From Tetrahymena elliotti 4EA (Eukaryota > Ciliophora > Oligohymenophorea > Hymenostomatida > Tetrahymenidae), in contig JH720357.1 of NCBI GenBank assembly GCA_000231825.2, forward strand, positions 110,980-174,979: a stretch of 64,000 bases of DNA, read 5' to 3'. Positions within the stretch are counted from its first letter, which is position 1. Each line of letters opens with the position of its first letter. The notes below the pieces were generated by a model, which saw only the letters and a program-made list of their open reading frames with translations, was not told where the DNA came from and did not search any database. The translations under genes and the position numbers were made by a program. This document shows positions 12,574 to 24,279 of this stretch, one piece after another.

Positions 12574-15449
12574 AGTCATTTATAATGCCTGCTTTCAAAC
12601 AACCCTCTAAAAAAACCTAAAATCTATATAAAAAATTAGTTTAAATCCATGTATACAACTAAAAATTATATTTTCTTATTCTTTCTCTCTCAAATAATTA
12701 TGTAAAAAGTAAAAAAAATCTACAAAGTTCATTTCATACAAACTTATTTTCTATGGTTAAAGTATCAATCAGCATGCTTTATGGTAAGATCCGATTTAAA
12801 ACAATATAAAGTTGATTAGGTTCAACTGTCGACTTAATTAGATAATAATTTACAATAGTTTATGGATATAGAATCAATTCCTCTATTACGACAGTGCTAT
12901 TATCTGTCTATAGTATTTGTAGAAAAAAGACTGACTAATTAATTAATTAAGAAAATTTATTCAATCTTAAGTGAAACAGTAAATATGTTTTAATTTTTCT
13001 TTTATATCACTCTGTCTAATTCTATTTCTAAGTCTAGAAAAATAATTAATTAATTAACTAACTAACTAATAAATATGTGGCTCCTACAAAAAAACCTAAC
13101 AAAACTTATCATTAAAAAATAAGCGGCAAATTGAATGAATGAATTTCTTGTATTTGATGTAAAGATCTAAATAAACTCTATGTAAAATTATATATATTAT
13201 TACCCAATATTTATAAAAATGTATTTTCCTCTATATTATATAAATATTTCTCCTAATTTTTTGATTCATCAAATTCCATTTCTAATCCAAATTTCATTAT
13301 TTTTTCTTCAAAACATGTTAAATAAAAACCAAATGAAAAACATCATTTTTGAGATAAAAAGCTTTTAAGCTCATTTTTTTCAAACAAAACAATCTTTCGT
13401 TAAATTTTTTTGAGAATCCTTAAGAAAATATTTTTAAACTCTAAATAATGAGGAATATGAAAATTAAAAGATTTGTTTCTCATAAAATAATGGACAATAA
13501 TTAATCCAATAAATCGTTGTTTTTTATCTTTAATTTTTCTTAATTCATTTTTTGCATGAAAAATAAATAGTATTTTAATATAAAAAATTAATAAATATTT
13601 CAAATTATTACTTTTTTCTTTTCGAAAAGAGTAAAAAAAATTATTACAGGAACCATTTCTCAAATTACAAGAATTAAAAAAATTTTTCTCAAGGAAAATC
13701 AAGAAAAATTTTTTTCTAAAAATGTAAAGATAGATAGTAATATGTTTCTGCATTTTTATAATCAAAATAGAAAAAAAATGTTAAAAAAAACTAGGCCAGT
13801 CCTATTATTTTTTTAGAAAAGGATCAAAAACTAGTCTTAATATCTTCAATTCTCTTACTAAATAAAAAGGTAAAAGAACTTCTTTATTTTTACTAACTAT
13901 TTAAAAGTAAAATTTACCAACTCTAGTTAATAAACATCAAAAAATTTATTGATTTCCAAATATTTTCTGAAAATATTCTTTTTAAATTTGGCTTTTTCTA
14001 ATTACTTTCGATATGGAGTAATTTCAATCTATTCTTACTCAAAAATAAAGCTTGACTATTGCAGTTTTTTTCAAATCAAAAAGCTAAAACTATAGTTACT
14101 TTGTTAATAAAATATTAGTACGATAACTTTACTCAATTAGAAAAACAATTAATCTCAAAGTAAATTCAAAAAAAATAAAATATCTATTTGTAATCAGTAA
14201 GTTTTGCAATTAATTTTACTCAAAAAATGAAAAAAAAATGATTAAACCATTATAAACAATATTTTTTAATATTCTATTAATATTCTTTTTATCAAAAACT
14301 TGAAGAGTATGGGTTTTTTTACTGAAAAATTTATTTTTCATTTTTATAAACTTAATAAAATTCCTTTTTTATAAATCCTTTAGGATAAATCATGTACTAG
14401 TCAAATAAAAAATTTATGTTAGAAATATAAATCCTGTTTTAAAAACTCTTATTTTTGAGTAAATTAATTATTTCTAAATAGATAATAAAAAAGAATTTAA
14501 TTCTTGAGTTTTTCACTTTCCTCTCTATTTTTTTTTATGTTAATTAGCTTAAAATGTTTTCTTGAATAAAAATTTTTAAATAAAAAAATTGCCATATAAT
14601 ACAATTCACTTAAACATATTTACCCATTTATCTTAAACAAAATACTTTATTAAAGTAAAATTATTTATTTGAAATCAAAAAAACATTAAATCAACAACAA
14701 AAATTAGTTTAGATTTGTTGATTTTGAGCAATCAAAAAGACTTAAAAATAAATTTTTTTCAAACTCTGCTTTAAGATTAATGTTGAAAAATATTTCCTTT
14801 ACAAAAGAAAAATGAATTTAATAGCTTAATTCTTTAATTTAAAAAAAAAATCAAATGTAAACTTTTCTATTTGTTTTATCTTTAAAATAAATCTAAACAG
14901 TTTTTGGACATAAATTTAATTACTCTACTTTGTTAATCCATTTTTCTTATTTTATTTTTTAACATTTAATTCATATTTTTAGTTGACTTATTTTTGTTGA
15001 AAGACTTTAAACATAAAGACAAACAAACAAACAAAAAATTTATTTTATCTTATTTTTAAATGACTTGATAATTTAATCAAATAAAAGATAAATAATTAAA
15101 TGAAATGTTTTATGCCAAAAAAAGTTACTTTGAAAATCTAATTTGTTTTTTAATATCTCATTTGATAATTCAACAAATTTAATTATTTTGATTTTGTCTT
15201 AACAAAATTGATGGCATGTGTTAGATAAAAATCGAAGATATTATTAAAGTTATTTTAAGGGCTAAGATTTAAATACATTGCTTTATTGATCAATTATTAT
15301 TTATTTTTCGAGTTAAATCAGTAAAAGAAAATAGATAGTTATTCATTATTTGTTTTTTGATAAAAATTAATTATTTAATAGATAGATAAAGATAGATATC
15401 AACTTTTTTAAATATTTCTATAATTCAAAATAGTTAAGCAAGGAGTTAA
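12574..15449. other. Long AT-rich spacer upstream of the EB1 gene
   Basis: No gene is supported. A minus-strand open frame of 121 codons at 13400-13765 lacks even TAA/TAG but is made almost entirely of Phe, Ile, Lys and Asn, as expected from poly-T/poly-A spacer. I list it among rejected items. Confidence 0.5.
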
Positions 15450-16812
15450 ATGACATCTGTGGAAAATTTATCAAGGGGAGAAATGGTTTAGTGGATTAAT
15501 GAAGTCTTAAAAGTAACTACAGATTAAATTTAGCACAAAACAAAAGGATAGATAATTTAGCATATTAAAGTTAAATATAACAAAAATAGAATGCTTTGGG
15601 ACTGGAGCTATAGCATGTCAGTTGATTGATTGTATACATCCTACTAAAGTTTAATGTAATTTTATTTATTGTTAAAATACTTAGTTATTTACTTACTTCT
15701 AAATAGTATCTAAGGTTAATTGGAAAGCCAAGCTAGAGTATGAATATGTCAGCAATTTCAAAGTTTTGTAATAGTCACTCACTAAAATTGGAATAAACAA
15801 ACCTATTGATGTATTCATTTATTATTTACTTTTCAAAACTTGCAGAAAACAAAGACAATAATTAACACCTCACTCATATAATTTATATTAGGTGGAAAAA
15901 TTGACTAAATGCAGATATCAAGATAATTTAGAGTTTGCTTAATGGATAAAAAAGTATTTTGATTCAAATGGAGGAGCGAAATCACTCCAAGAGTATGACC
16001 CTGTGAGTAAAAGGGGGAATGTTGAAGTGGATTTTAGTTTTATTGAAGGGAAAGGTAATGCAGCTACTTCAACAGCTACCACGATAAATTCAAAAGACTC
16101 AAATATGATGCAAGGAAAATAAGGAAATCAAATTAGAAAGCAAGTTGCTCCAAGATAAGCTACAAGCATTATGATTTCAAATGAACCTCCTAATGAATTA
16201 AATAGGTCTTAGAATCTCTTAGAATAAAAAGAACAAAAAGAGCCGAATAATTTTAATTACAACATTAGAGGTTAGAATTAAATCTATGAAAGTGTTATTA
16301 TTAACTAAAGAAAATCCAGTAATTCTTCTAACTCTTCTGCCCAAAGTAAACCATTTAATAAGAATATGATTAAAAATGTTTAAAGTTCCTATGAAATTAA
16401 TAGTTTCTATAACAATAGTAATTTTTTGTTACCAGTCACTAATAACAATAACAATAATAATAATAACCATAACATGAATCATAATAATAATATCATCATC
16501 AGTAGTTATACTGATCAAAATTCAGGTAATTAGGTCAATTAGAAACTTTAAGAAGAAAGGGAGTTCTATTTTAGTAAACTTAAAAATATTGATCACCTCC
16601 TTGAACTTTATGAAGAAATGAATCTTGGAGAAGAAGTAGATGAACTTGTTTTTAAATTAAAAGATATCTTATATTCTACACCTGAGTAATAAATCACAAT
16701 ACAACCAGATTCTAATGTTTAAGTTACCCAAAAATAAAACTAGCTTGATAATATAAATAGAAAAATATTTGTTTCAGAGTATGTTGATTAAATTGATGAA
16801 GACAATAATTGA
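15450..16812 (+). CDS. EB1/MAPRE-family microtubule plus-end-binding protein (390 aa, 4 exons)
   Basis: Exons 15450-15512, 15571-15655, 15707-15810 and 15892-16812 join in phase and close on TGA. Residues 1 to about 125 form an EB1 calponin-homology domain: LSRGEMVQWINEVLK, LNITKIE, GTGAIACQLIDCIHP, KVNWKAKLEYEYVSNFKVLQ, IGINKPID and FAQWIKKYFDSNGGAKSL...YDP all match the conserved EB1 blocks that contact microtubules. A long Asn/Ser/Gln-rich linker follows (about 130-295, with an Asn run near residue 270). Then comes the EB homology coiled coil (about 300-350) with the diagnostic EREFYFSKLKNIDHLLELYEE. The usual C-terminal EEY/F tail is not seen; the chain ends DQIDEDNN. EB1 proteins track growing microtubule ends and recruit partners; in a ciliate, spindle, cortical and ciliary arrays are likely sites (inference). 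Confidence 0.93.
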
Positions 16813-17280
16813 AATTTACAAAAAAATCATAAAATTTTAATAACAGTTTAGATTATAAATAACTCAAATATATGTTTAAATTAAATTATTTATTTTATTA
16901 AATTTTATTCATCATACACTACATTTTATAAAATAACTATTTCTCAAATTTTTATACTCTTTACCAAAAATAATAAATTAATTTTTATCAATAAATTGCA
17001 AAAATATGGTAACTTTATTTGAATTATAAGTATGTATTATTTTAAAACTCTTTAAAGCTTTCTCTTTATTTATTGGTTTATCGAATTGCTAAATTTTTAT
17101 ACTTTTAAATAATTTGTTCAGCTTTCATAAAATCTTAAATAAAAAATAATTTTGAGAGATATTGAGAAAAATTCTAAACTAAGTTTCAAACAAAATAAAT
17201 ATAAAAAAAGGTTTTATTTAAGAAAAAAGTATTAATAAAAAGTAAATTTATGCATTGATTTATTATTTTCTTTAATTATT
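16813..17280. other. Convergent spacer between EB1 and methyltransferase genes
   Basis: The two genes end facing each other across about 470 bases of AT-rich 3' flanking sequence. No gene is seen. Confidence 0.6.
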
Positions 17281-18402
17281 TCAGTTTTCTTCATTTAACT
17301 TATTTGAAACTGCTCCCTATTTATTGATTTTAAATTAATAAAAGTATTAATATTGAAAATACATAAGAAATAATTTGATAATTACCTTTTTGCAAATGTA
17401 AACAAAATGAACATTTGGAGAGTCCTTGTCTTCACTTGTTAATTATATTGAAGTACTAATTGTAGGTTTATGAACTTACTCTACTTGAATAGTCCAGCCA
17501 TACTTTGGCTATTTAATTTTTAAAATAATATATATTTATAAATAAATAAAAAACAATGCATTTATATTTTACCTTGTCTAAATAGAGCATTCTATGATCA
17601 GGTTAGCCATAAGAAATGCAAATATATACTCCTGTAGGTGTCAAAACATTAGATATATTACTCAAAGCTTTTTATGCATTTGTAGCTGTGTTTTCACCAC
17701 ACTATTAATAATAACGATTAAAATAAATTTATTTAATAAAAAATAAGAATAAAACTTCTTACTAAGACAGAATCTAAAGTTCCCTTATCTACAACAACAT
17801 CAAATGAACCTGATTAGAAATCCATGTTTTTAACATCCATGCATAAATCTAATTCATTTTTCAGATAATTAAATGCTTAATACTCATCAAAACTTAAAAA
17901 TACAAACAAATTTGGAATAAAATAATATGCATACATTTCATATTAGGTCCCTTATCTTTGTATTTTTCTTGCATAGCTTTGGTAACTACCTACGAAATAT
18001 CTATATTTGTAATATTTTAATAACCTTCATCAAACATTTCTTCACTCATTCCTAATTTGTTAAAATAAGCATTTTAACTAACATTCTATGAAAATATCAA
18101 AATTTTTTTTCTATTCAAATGAATAATTTAAAAGAATTCATACTTGAATTTCCTGCTCCGATGTTCAATATTTTAGATTCAGGAATTATATGAGGCACAA
18201 TAAATTATTTTACACCTGAAAAACGCTAATACCAATCAAAAGGTTCTGGATCTCTAAATTTAATAAAAACAATAATTTAAAATAATGATGGATGGATGGA
18301 TTAATTTTCTTTTTTATCAAAAAAATCCAATTTAATTATGCATGAAGAATAGTACCTTGTATAACGCTCCTCCCAATAATCAGTTTTACCATATTAACTC
18401 AT
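17281..18402 (-). CDS. METTL13/EEF1A-KMT4-type SAM-dependent methyltransferase (224 aa, 7 exons)
   Basis: Exons on the minus strand: 18402-18356, 18253-18144, 18051-17935, 17875-17763, 17701-17573, 17508-17386, 17316-17281. All six GT-AG introns (59-102 bp) keep phase and the frame ends in TGA. The protein begins with the family signature YGKTDYWEERYTRDPEPFDWYQR. It has SAM-binding motif I as ILNIGAGNSRMSEEM (about residues 46-60), an acidic motif in NITNIDIS, CMDVKNMDF, and the post-I motif FDVVVDKGTLDSVLCGEN. It ends with the beta-strand HFVYICKK. This pattern is that of small class I methyltransferases such as EEF1A-KMT4 and the N-terminal half of METTL13, which methylate lysines of elongation factor 1A. 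The exact substrate cannot be read from sequence. Length suits a single-domain member. Intron 3 uses an AAG acceptor, chosen because it alone restores the conserved frame. Confidence 0.9.
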
Positions 18403-19490
18403 ATTTTATTCTTGCTGTTTGCTAAATTCTATTTTTTAAGAAAGCTTTTTTTTGTGTTTTGATAATTTAAATAGTTTATTAATTATTTGATTTTTTTTGA
18501 AATTTTGCAATTCTTTGCAATTTAAAATCTAACTATTCACTCAATCAATGCAATATACATGCATTCATTCTATTTAGATATTTTTAATTAAAATCCCAAA
18601 ATAATTTGTATTTAACTGGACTTGCTACTATTTAATTCAAGGAAGATTAATCTAAAGGCAATTCATAAATTATATAATCTAAAGAAAGTTTTGAATTCTA
18701 TCTAAATAGAAACAATTAACAAAAAATATTTTTTAAAATAAAATTTTAAATAGTAAATTCAATCAAAAAAAAAATGTTTAATTGTTTATTTACAATCATA
18801 AAAAAGTTTTAAATTAACATGATAATTAGTAATAATTTTATTACAAAAAAAAATGTTCCTAAATTAAGAATAAATCAAAATAAAAAAGCAAATTTAAAAA
18901 TATTTAGCATCTTTTACATTGTATGATTAAAACATTTTTTTCTCTTAGATCTTTTATTTACACCTTGTAAAATCAGTATTAGTAACTTAGAATAAATATA
19001 TTGAGCGTCTTTATAATAATATGTTGAGTTATTTTTTAGAGAGTCATTAACAAAATATATAGTTTAATATAAATATATCATTTTTTATTTTCATATAAGT
19101 TAATCAATTATCATTATTTATTTACAAAAAGCTTTTAATTTTTAATAGGTTTATAGTTTTATTGCTAAACTGGAAGTAAATTTGATATTATTAAATATAT
19201 TTTACAGTTTAATCAAGAGTAATATTGCTACTAAAATTGTTATTACTATGGTAAATTTAAATTCTTTAGTTTTGTGTTCTTTTTAGCTGTACTTTGTAGT
19301 TCATGCTTCATCTATTATTATATTAGTTATAAATATTTAATTAATCAATTATATTGTTTCATAGCAAAAGATTTTTTTAAATCAAAAGATAAAGATTCAA
19401 TAAATGACTAAATTCCATTAAAATTAATTAATAGGCTTTTAAAAAAAATATTTTCTAAAAAAAATAATGATTTTATCTATTACAATTTAA
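18403..19490. other. Spacer between two minus-strand genes
   Basis: Serves as upstream flank of the methyltransferase and downstream flank of the coiled-coil gene. AT-rich, no supported feature. Confidence 0.5.
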
Positions 19491-20746
19491 TCATGTTAGA
19501 GATAAAATATTTTAAATATTATTAGAAAAGGAAAAATAAAGAAATAGGTTTACTTCTATATAGGTTTGCTCTAAATCGTCATAAAAACTCTTTTTTTCAT
19601 TTAATATTCTTGATCTTTCTAATATTTCAGTTTATTTATTCATTTCTACCAACTTTTAGATCAACCACATGTTATCTGTTTCAAATTTATTTGTTACATA
19701 AATTAAGAAGTCTGCATAAAAAGCTAGTTCTTCATTTAATCTCAAGAACTCCTATGAGTTTACTTCGCTTTAATATTTAGTTAATAGCTTTTCATACTTT
19801 ACACTGAAAGTCTTTAAGTGTTGGAGAATAGTGCTTTTTTCAACTTAGTCATCAGCTTCTTTTTATTTTTGCTCTTCAATTTTTTAGCTAAAAAACTCCA
19901 TTTTTTGTTTATATTCTTGGAGAATGTCAGAAACTGATGTAATCTTATCCATTTCATTTACATTTACTTTTTCAGTCAGTTGTCCTACAACTTGCTTGAT
20001 ATTTTCTACATAGAATTACTATAATTATTGAATTTCTTTTTTTAAATTTTCATTTTCATTTCTGATTTATTTAATTATTGCATCCTCATAGTTTTTTTAC
20101 TAAAACTAATCAACATTTTATTTCTATTTTGAGTGGCTCAGTGACTATTCTATATATTGTTGAGTTTATTATTAAAATTGAGTCAACTATTTTTTCAGTT
20201 CTTCTTAATAATTTGTTTTAATACTACCCATCTCTTAGATTAGCTAATGGTTTTAATCATGCAACTCTTTAATTTATCTATGCAATTTTATATTCTCAAA
20301 TCTTAACTCTTCCTTATCATGTTCAGTCTTAGTTTAATTAAATTTAGAATTTCCTAAATTCCTCTCCATAATTGTAATTTATTCTTCAAAGTATTCAAGC
20401 ATATCAACATTACCTCCTAAATCAATCAGCAAAAATACATTAAAATTAATCATAAAATATGAATAGTATAAAAAAGAAATAGATACATATATTTACCTTG
20501 TATAATATCCTATCTTAAATTAGTAATTAAAGGCTAGATGTCTCCACTTAAAACCACACTTTGCAAAATAGATATAAATGACTAATATAAGTATTTCAAG
20601 CTAGATTATTTCAAACTTTTTTATTCCTTAGAAGTAAATGTCAACTATTTTAATGAGTAATATTTATTTATTATTTCTTTCGGTAATTCGCTTTGCTCTA
20701 AAAGGCTTTCTGCCACTGTTAGTAAATAATCATATGTTAAATCCAT
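19491..20746 (-). CDS. Coiled-coil protein of unknown function (391 aa, 2 exons)
   Basis: Exon 20746-20497, an 80-bp GT-AG intron (20496-20417) with canonical GTAAAT donor and TTTAG acceptor, and exon 20416-19491 closing on TGA, in phase throughout. The N-terminal 90 residues (MDLTYDYLLTVAESLLEQ..., SFISILQSVVLSGDIQPL) look like a small helical domain. From about residue 95 the sequence is long coiled coil: heptad-like Glu/Lys/Gln-rich segments such as FEEQITIMERN, ENENLKKEIQQLQQ and EEQKQKEADDQVEKS. Cytoskeletal or basal-body association is common for such proteins but is not shown here. The last roughly 20 residues could instead belong to an unspliced intron beginning GTAAAC near 19550, which would leave the gene slightly longer. 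Confidence 0.8.
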
Positions 20747-22341
20747 TTATAAAAATAGCTATTATGAAGCTTTTTAATTTGTTTTCTGATAGCTCTATTT
20801 TTGTTATTAATTTTTATCAATCGCTCTAATTTTTTTCTGTTAAAAATATTAAAGATCTTAATAAATACTTATATATACTTTCTTAACTAAAAAAAGACAA
20901 CTATGATAGAATTAATATTATTTGTTATTTTTCAATCAGCTAATAAACAAAAATATAAACTTAATCTGCCAATTTCATTTTGATTCTTAAATATTTATCA
21001 TCTCAAATATATGTAGAAATACCCTATCTAGCTCAAAATTCCAAAACCCAAAGAGACCCTAAACTTTTCTTGACTATAAAAATTCATCATTTAATTGGAA
21101 TTTAAAAATCTAGTATTCTATCATAAATTTGTCAAATATTTTGTACTATATAATAAAAGAAATTTTTAAATCTTAAAGCAAAGGATATAATTTTTAAAGT
21201 AATAAAGATTAAATTATTAAATATTCTTATTTTATTTTAGATACGGATGTTTGATGTAAAGTCTCTGATTTAATAAAAATCTAATAATATTCTTGGAAAT
21301 GTTTTTGTAATTTTGAAAAAGATAATTCAAGATGTGGTTAATATTTCTTTTCAGTTGTAAGTGAAGTCAATAATTAAGTCAAAAGCTATTTTACAAAGAT
21401 ATTTAATTTATAGATGAAAATTTTAAGATTATAAAAAGTAAAAATCAAAAGAATTAAATGTTTTTTTGTAAAAAATAGTTGATAATTATTAAATTAAAAA
21501 ACAATTTTTGATATAATCATTTTATTGGTTTTATTTGTAAACAAATAAGGATCATTAAATTAAAAATTGAAGAATAGAAAATTAAGGTATAACTACAATA
21601 AAAAAATATAAAGAAGAAGAAAGTTAAAACAAAATAAAATATTAACATTTTAATTTTTTTTTATGATGTATTTATTATGAGGTTTTTTTTTTAAGTTTTG
21701 AATCAAACTAAAAGATATATAAAATTTTGATGATTATAAATTTTTGATAAATTGATTAAAAATTTTTTATTTATTTATCTTATCATTCAGTAATATAGTT
21801 AACAAGAAATGATAAGAAAATAAATGCTTTTAAAAGATAATTTTTATATTTTATTTATATTTATAATTTAAGCTTAACAAATAAGAAAGATTAATTACGA
21901 TTTTATAAAAAATGATGATGGATTTTTAATTTTTGAATTTTATTGAGATATTGATCAGAAATAAAAGTAAAAATTTGGAAATATTTTTTTATAAAATCTA
22001 ACATAGCTTACTTAACTGTTACTTCCTAAATTTGGTAGAGGTTACTCTTTTTATCAATTTTAGGTTTTTGAGTATTACTTTTATGATTAAATCTATTTAT
22101 AGCTTCATTTTTTGATTTGATTTATTATTTTATACATTCAATTAAATTGGAAAGTTATTTCTTTTTAAATTTTTAACAATTAAACATTTTTTAGTTATTT
22201 TACTCAGATTTAAATTAATTTTTTTCAAATAATATTAAAAATGATGAAAAATAATAAAAACATTTCTTAAAAAAGTGTTTTTTATTTATAAATTTTCAAA
22301 TAGAATATGAAAAGGACAATTAATTTTTAATAATATTTTGA
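20747..22341. other. Spacer
   Basis: AT-rich flank between the coiled-coil gene start and the 3' end of the codon-biased gene. A minus-strand open frame starting at ATG 20978 reads about 50 codons but cannot be spliced in phase onto the coiled-coil gene, so it is not called. Confidence 0.5.
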
Positions 22342-24279
22342 TCAATTTCTATTTTTGAAGGGCATAACAGTCTTGTAAATGTTTAAGTTTTGGGTACTAC
22401 CAACTTATCCTTTACTAATGTTAATGTACTTAGGATCAGAGAGACCACAGATATGGGTAATTCTCTTAACAACATTGGTAACAACCTTGACAACCTTGAC
22501 GATCTTCTTGAAGATTTTACCGAATTTGAGGTTTCTCTTGAAGAGGGACTTGAAGTCGCATCTGAAGTATCTGTAGTAAGCATCAACAGAGTATTCAAAA
22601 GGAATCAATTGAGCGTTGATGTCCAAAGAAGCTTGGAAGAGCTTTCTGTTAACACCGAGGTTGAAGTTGAAGTAACCATTGGCAACAGAACCACGAGCAG
22701 AGACACCACCTTCAGCAATCTTAAGGATAGAAAGACCACCTTCAGCAGTGATGGAGGGTCTAGCATAGGTTTAGAAAGAGATATTACAAATTTCAGAAGC
22801 GGGAGCAACATTGAAAGACCATCCCATTTGAACATTAATGGAAGCTCTGACAGGAATAGTAATAATACCAAGAATGGGGAATTAAACTTCGAAGATCTTG
22901 AAGTTCTTATCGAAGTTAGTACCGGAACCAGACTTGCTGGAAGCGCAAGCAAACCAAGGGTGATTAACTCTCAATTTGTAAAGATCCATGATTTTCTTGT
23001 CATTTAAGAAAACAGCAGCAGTAACATCAGAGTAAATTTCGTAGTTATCTTGAGTGATCTTCATTTCAATAGATTGCTTGAAAATAGATTTCTTGAAAAC
23101 ACTGATGTCCTTGGTGTAAGCAAAGATAGCGCTGGCACCTAATAAGGGCTTGTCACCAGTTTCTTAGTGAACAGTGTCATTATTAGTGTTAACCTTAAGT
23201 AAACCACCATCGGAGTCAAGGTCAACAGTAGAGAAAGCATTGTTTTCTTCATATTTTCTGATACCTTCAAGGAGTTCTTCATCAGATTCTCTAACATGAT
23301 TGACGACCATACTGGATTCAACCTTAACTGAGATGAGACCAATCATTTCTTCGTAGTCACCTCTAGCATTGTTGATGGTAGGATCAGTAATGTTGAAATG
23401 CATTTATTCAACATTAGAGTCAATAAGACCTTCATCGTTAACAACAGTAAGAGAGTTGTACTTGACATCGGGCTTATCACCACCTAAGTCGTAAGTATAG
23501 TTAACGAAATCTTCATCAGTGTATTACTTTTAGAGGACAGTATTACCTTCATGATCAATGTTCATGGTGTATTCAGCAGCGACTTCACCAAGATAAGTTT
23601 CTTGAGTTGGTAATTATTCAATTTCTTCAGCACTCATGTCTTACAAGAGTCTTCTTCTTCTGTTTTAAGAGCTTCTTAAGGCGAAGGGGGCATTGTAAAG
23701 AGCAGGGTCAAGTTCAGGGAAAGTTTATTGAATAAGTCTTTCAGTTAATCTAACAATGGTATCGGGTTATTCACCATTAGGAGATTCCATAGACAAGAGA
23801 ACACCCTTAGTAGAAACGATAGCCTTGAAGACTAAATCGAGTTCATCCATGTAGCCATCATAGGTGTTGTTTTGGTCATCAATCATTTCATCAACTGTTT
23901 CAATCTTAGCAGCGGAATCAGTCTTTTGTTCATCAATGGACTTGTAAACAATGTAGACAGAGAGTTAATCCTTGGCAATTCTAGTAACAACGATTTCTTA
24001 CTCAGTAGTGTAGAAAGTACAGATATTTCTGAAAGATTCAAGTTTCTAGTCAAACTAGTCAGTGCAGATGTTCATCTTACGAGTTGAGTTGATGATTTGG
24101 GTTTTGTCCTTAGCATTGTAGGCTAAGTTTACAATGTATTAGGTCTTGTTGTCATTGCTGTTAGCGAAGAGAACGTATCCCAAACAAGCGATTAAACCAA
24201 CACAGACTAAAGCAGTCAAAATCTTCTTAGTTCTATTCTAAGGAGATTGTCTTTCTTATTGCAAATTGAAGTATTGCAT
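22342..24279 (-). CDS. Type II membrane or secreted protein, highly codon-biased (645 aa, intronless)
   Basis: One uninterrupted frame of 646 codons from ATG 24279 to TGA 22344-22342, with scattered in-frame TAA/TAG (Gln). After a short cytoplasmic tail containing basic residues (QNRTKK), residues about 20-40 form one transmembrane helix (ILTALVCVGLIACLGYVLFA) without an obvious cleavage site, so a type II orientation or uncleaved signal is likely. The ectodomain has few cysteines. At about residue 205 there is a tetrabasic RRRR-LLQ motif that may be a processing site. The C-terminal third contains beta-rich repetitive hydrophobic segments, then a Lys-rich stretch (KKIVKVVKVVTNVVKR). No known domain is recognised. 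The region stands out by higher GC and frequent AAG, GTC, ACC and CTT codons, typical of highly expressed ciliate genes. Several open frames on the plus strand here are shadows of this gene. Confidence 0.88.

Noticed and set aside
13400..13765. Minus-strand open frame of 121 codons with no TAA, TAG or TGA
   Set aside because: Composition is almost entirely Phe/Ile/Lys/Asn as from poly-A/poly-T spacer, with no partner exons and no recognisable motif.
20638..20829. Plus-strand open frame of 63 codons
   Set aside because: Largely antisense to the first exon of the coiled-coil gene, whose in-phase splice and TGA closure are much better supported.
20868..20978. Minus-strand ATG at 20978 as an upstream first exon of the coiled-coil gene
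   Set aside because: I tried several GT-AG joins; none reaches the coiled-coil frame in phase with reasonable intron size, and ATG 20746 already gives a clean start.
22379..23403. Plus-strand frame of 205 codons and several other overlapping frames
   Set aside because: All lie opposite or out of frame within the 646-codon minus-strand gene and arise from its GC-rich codon bias.
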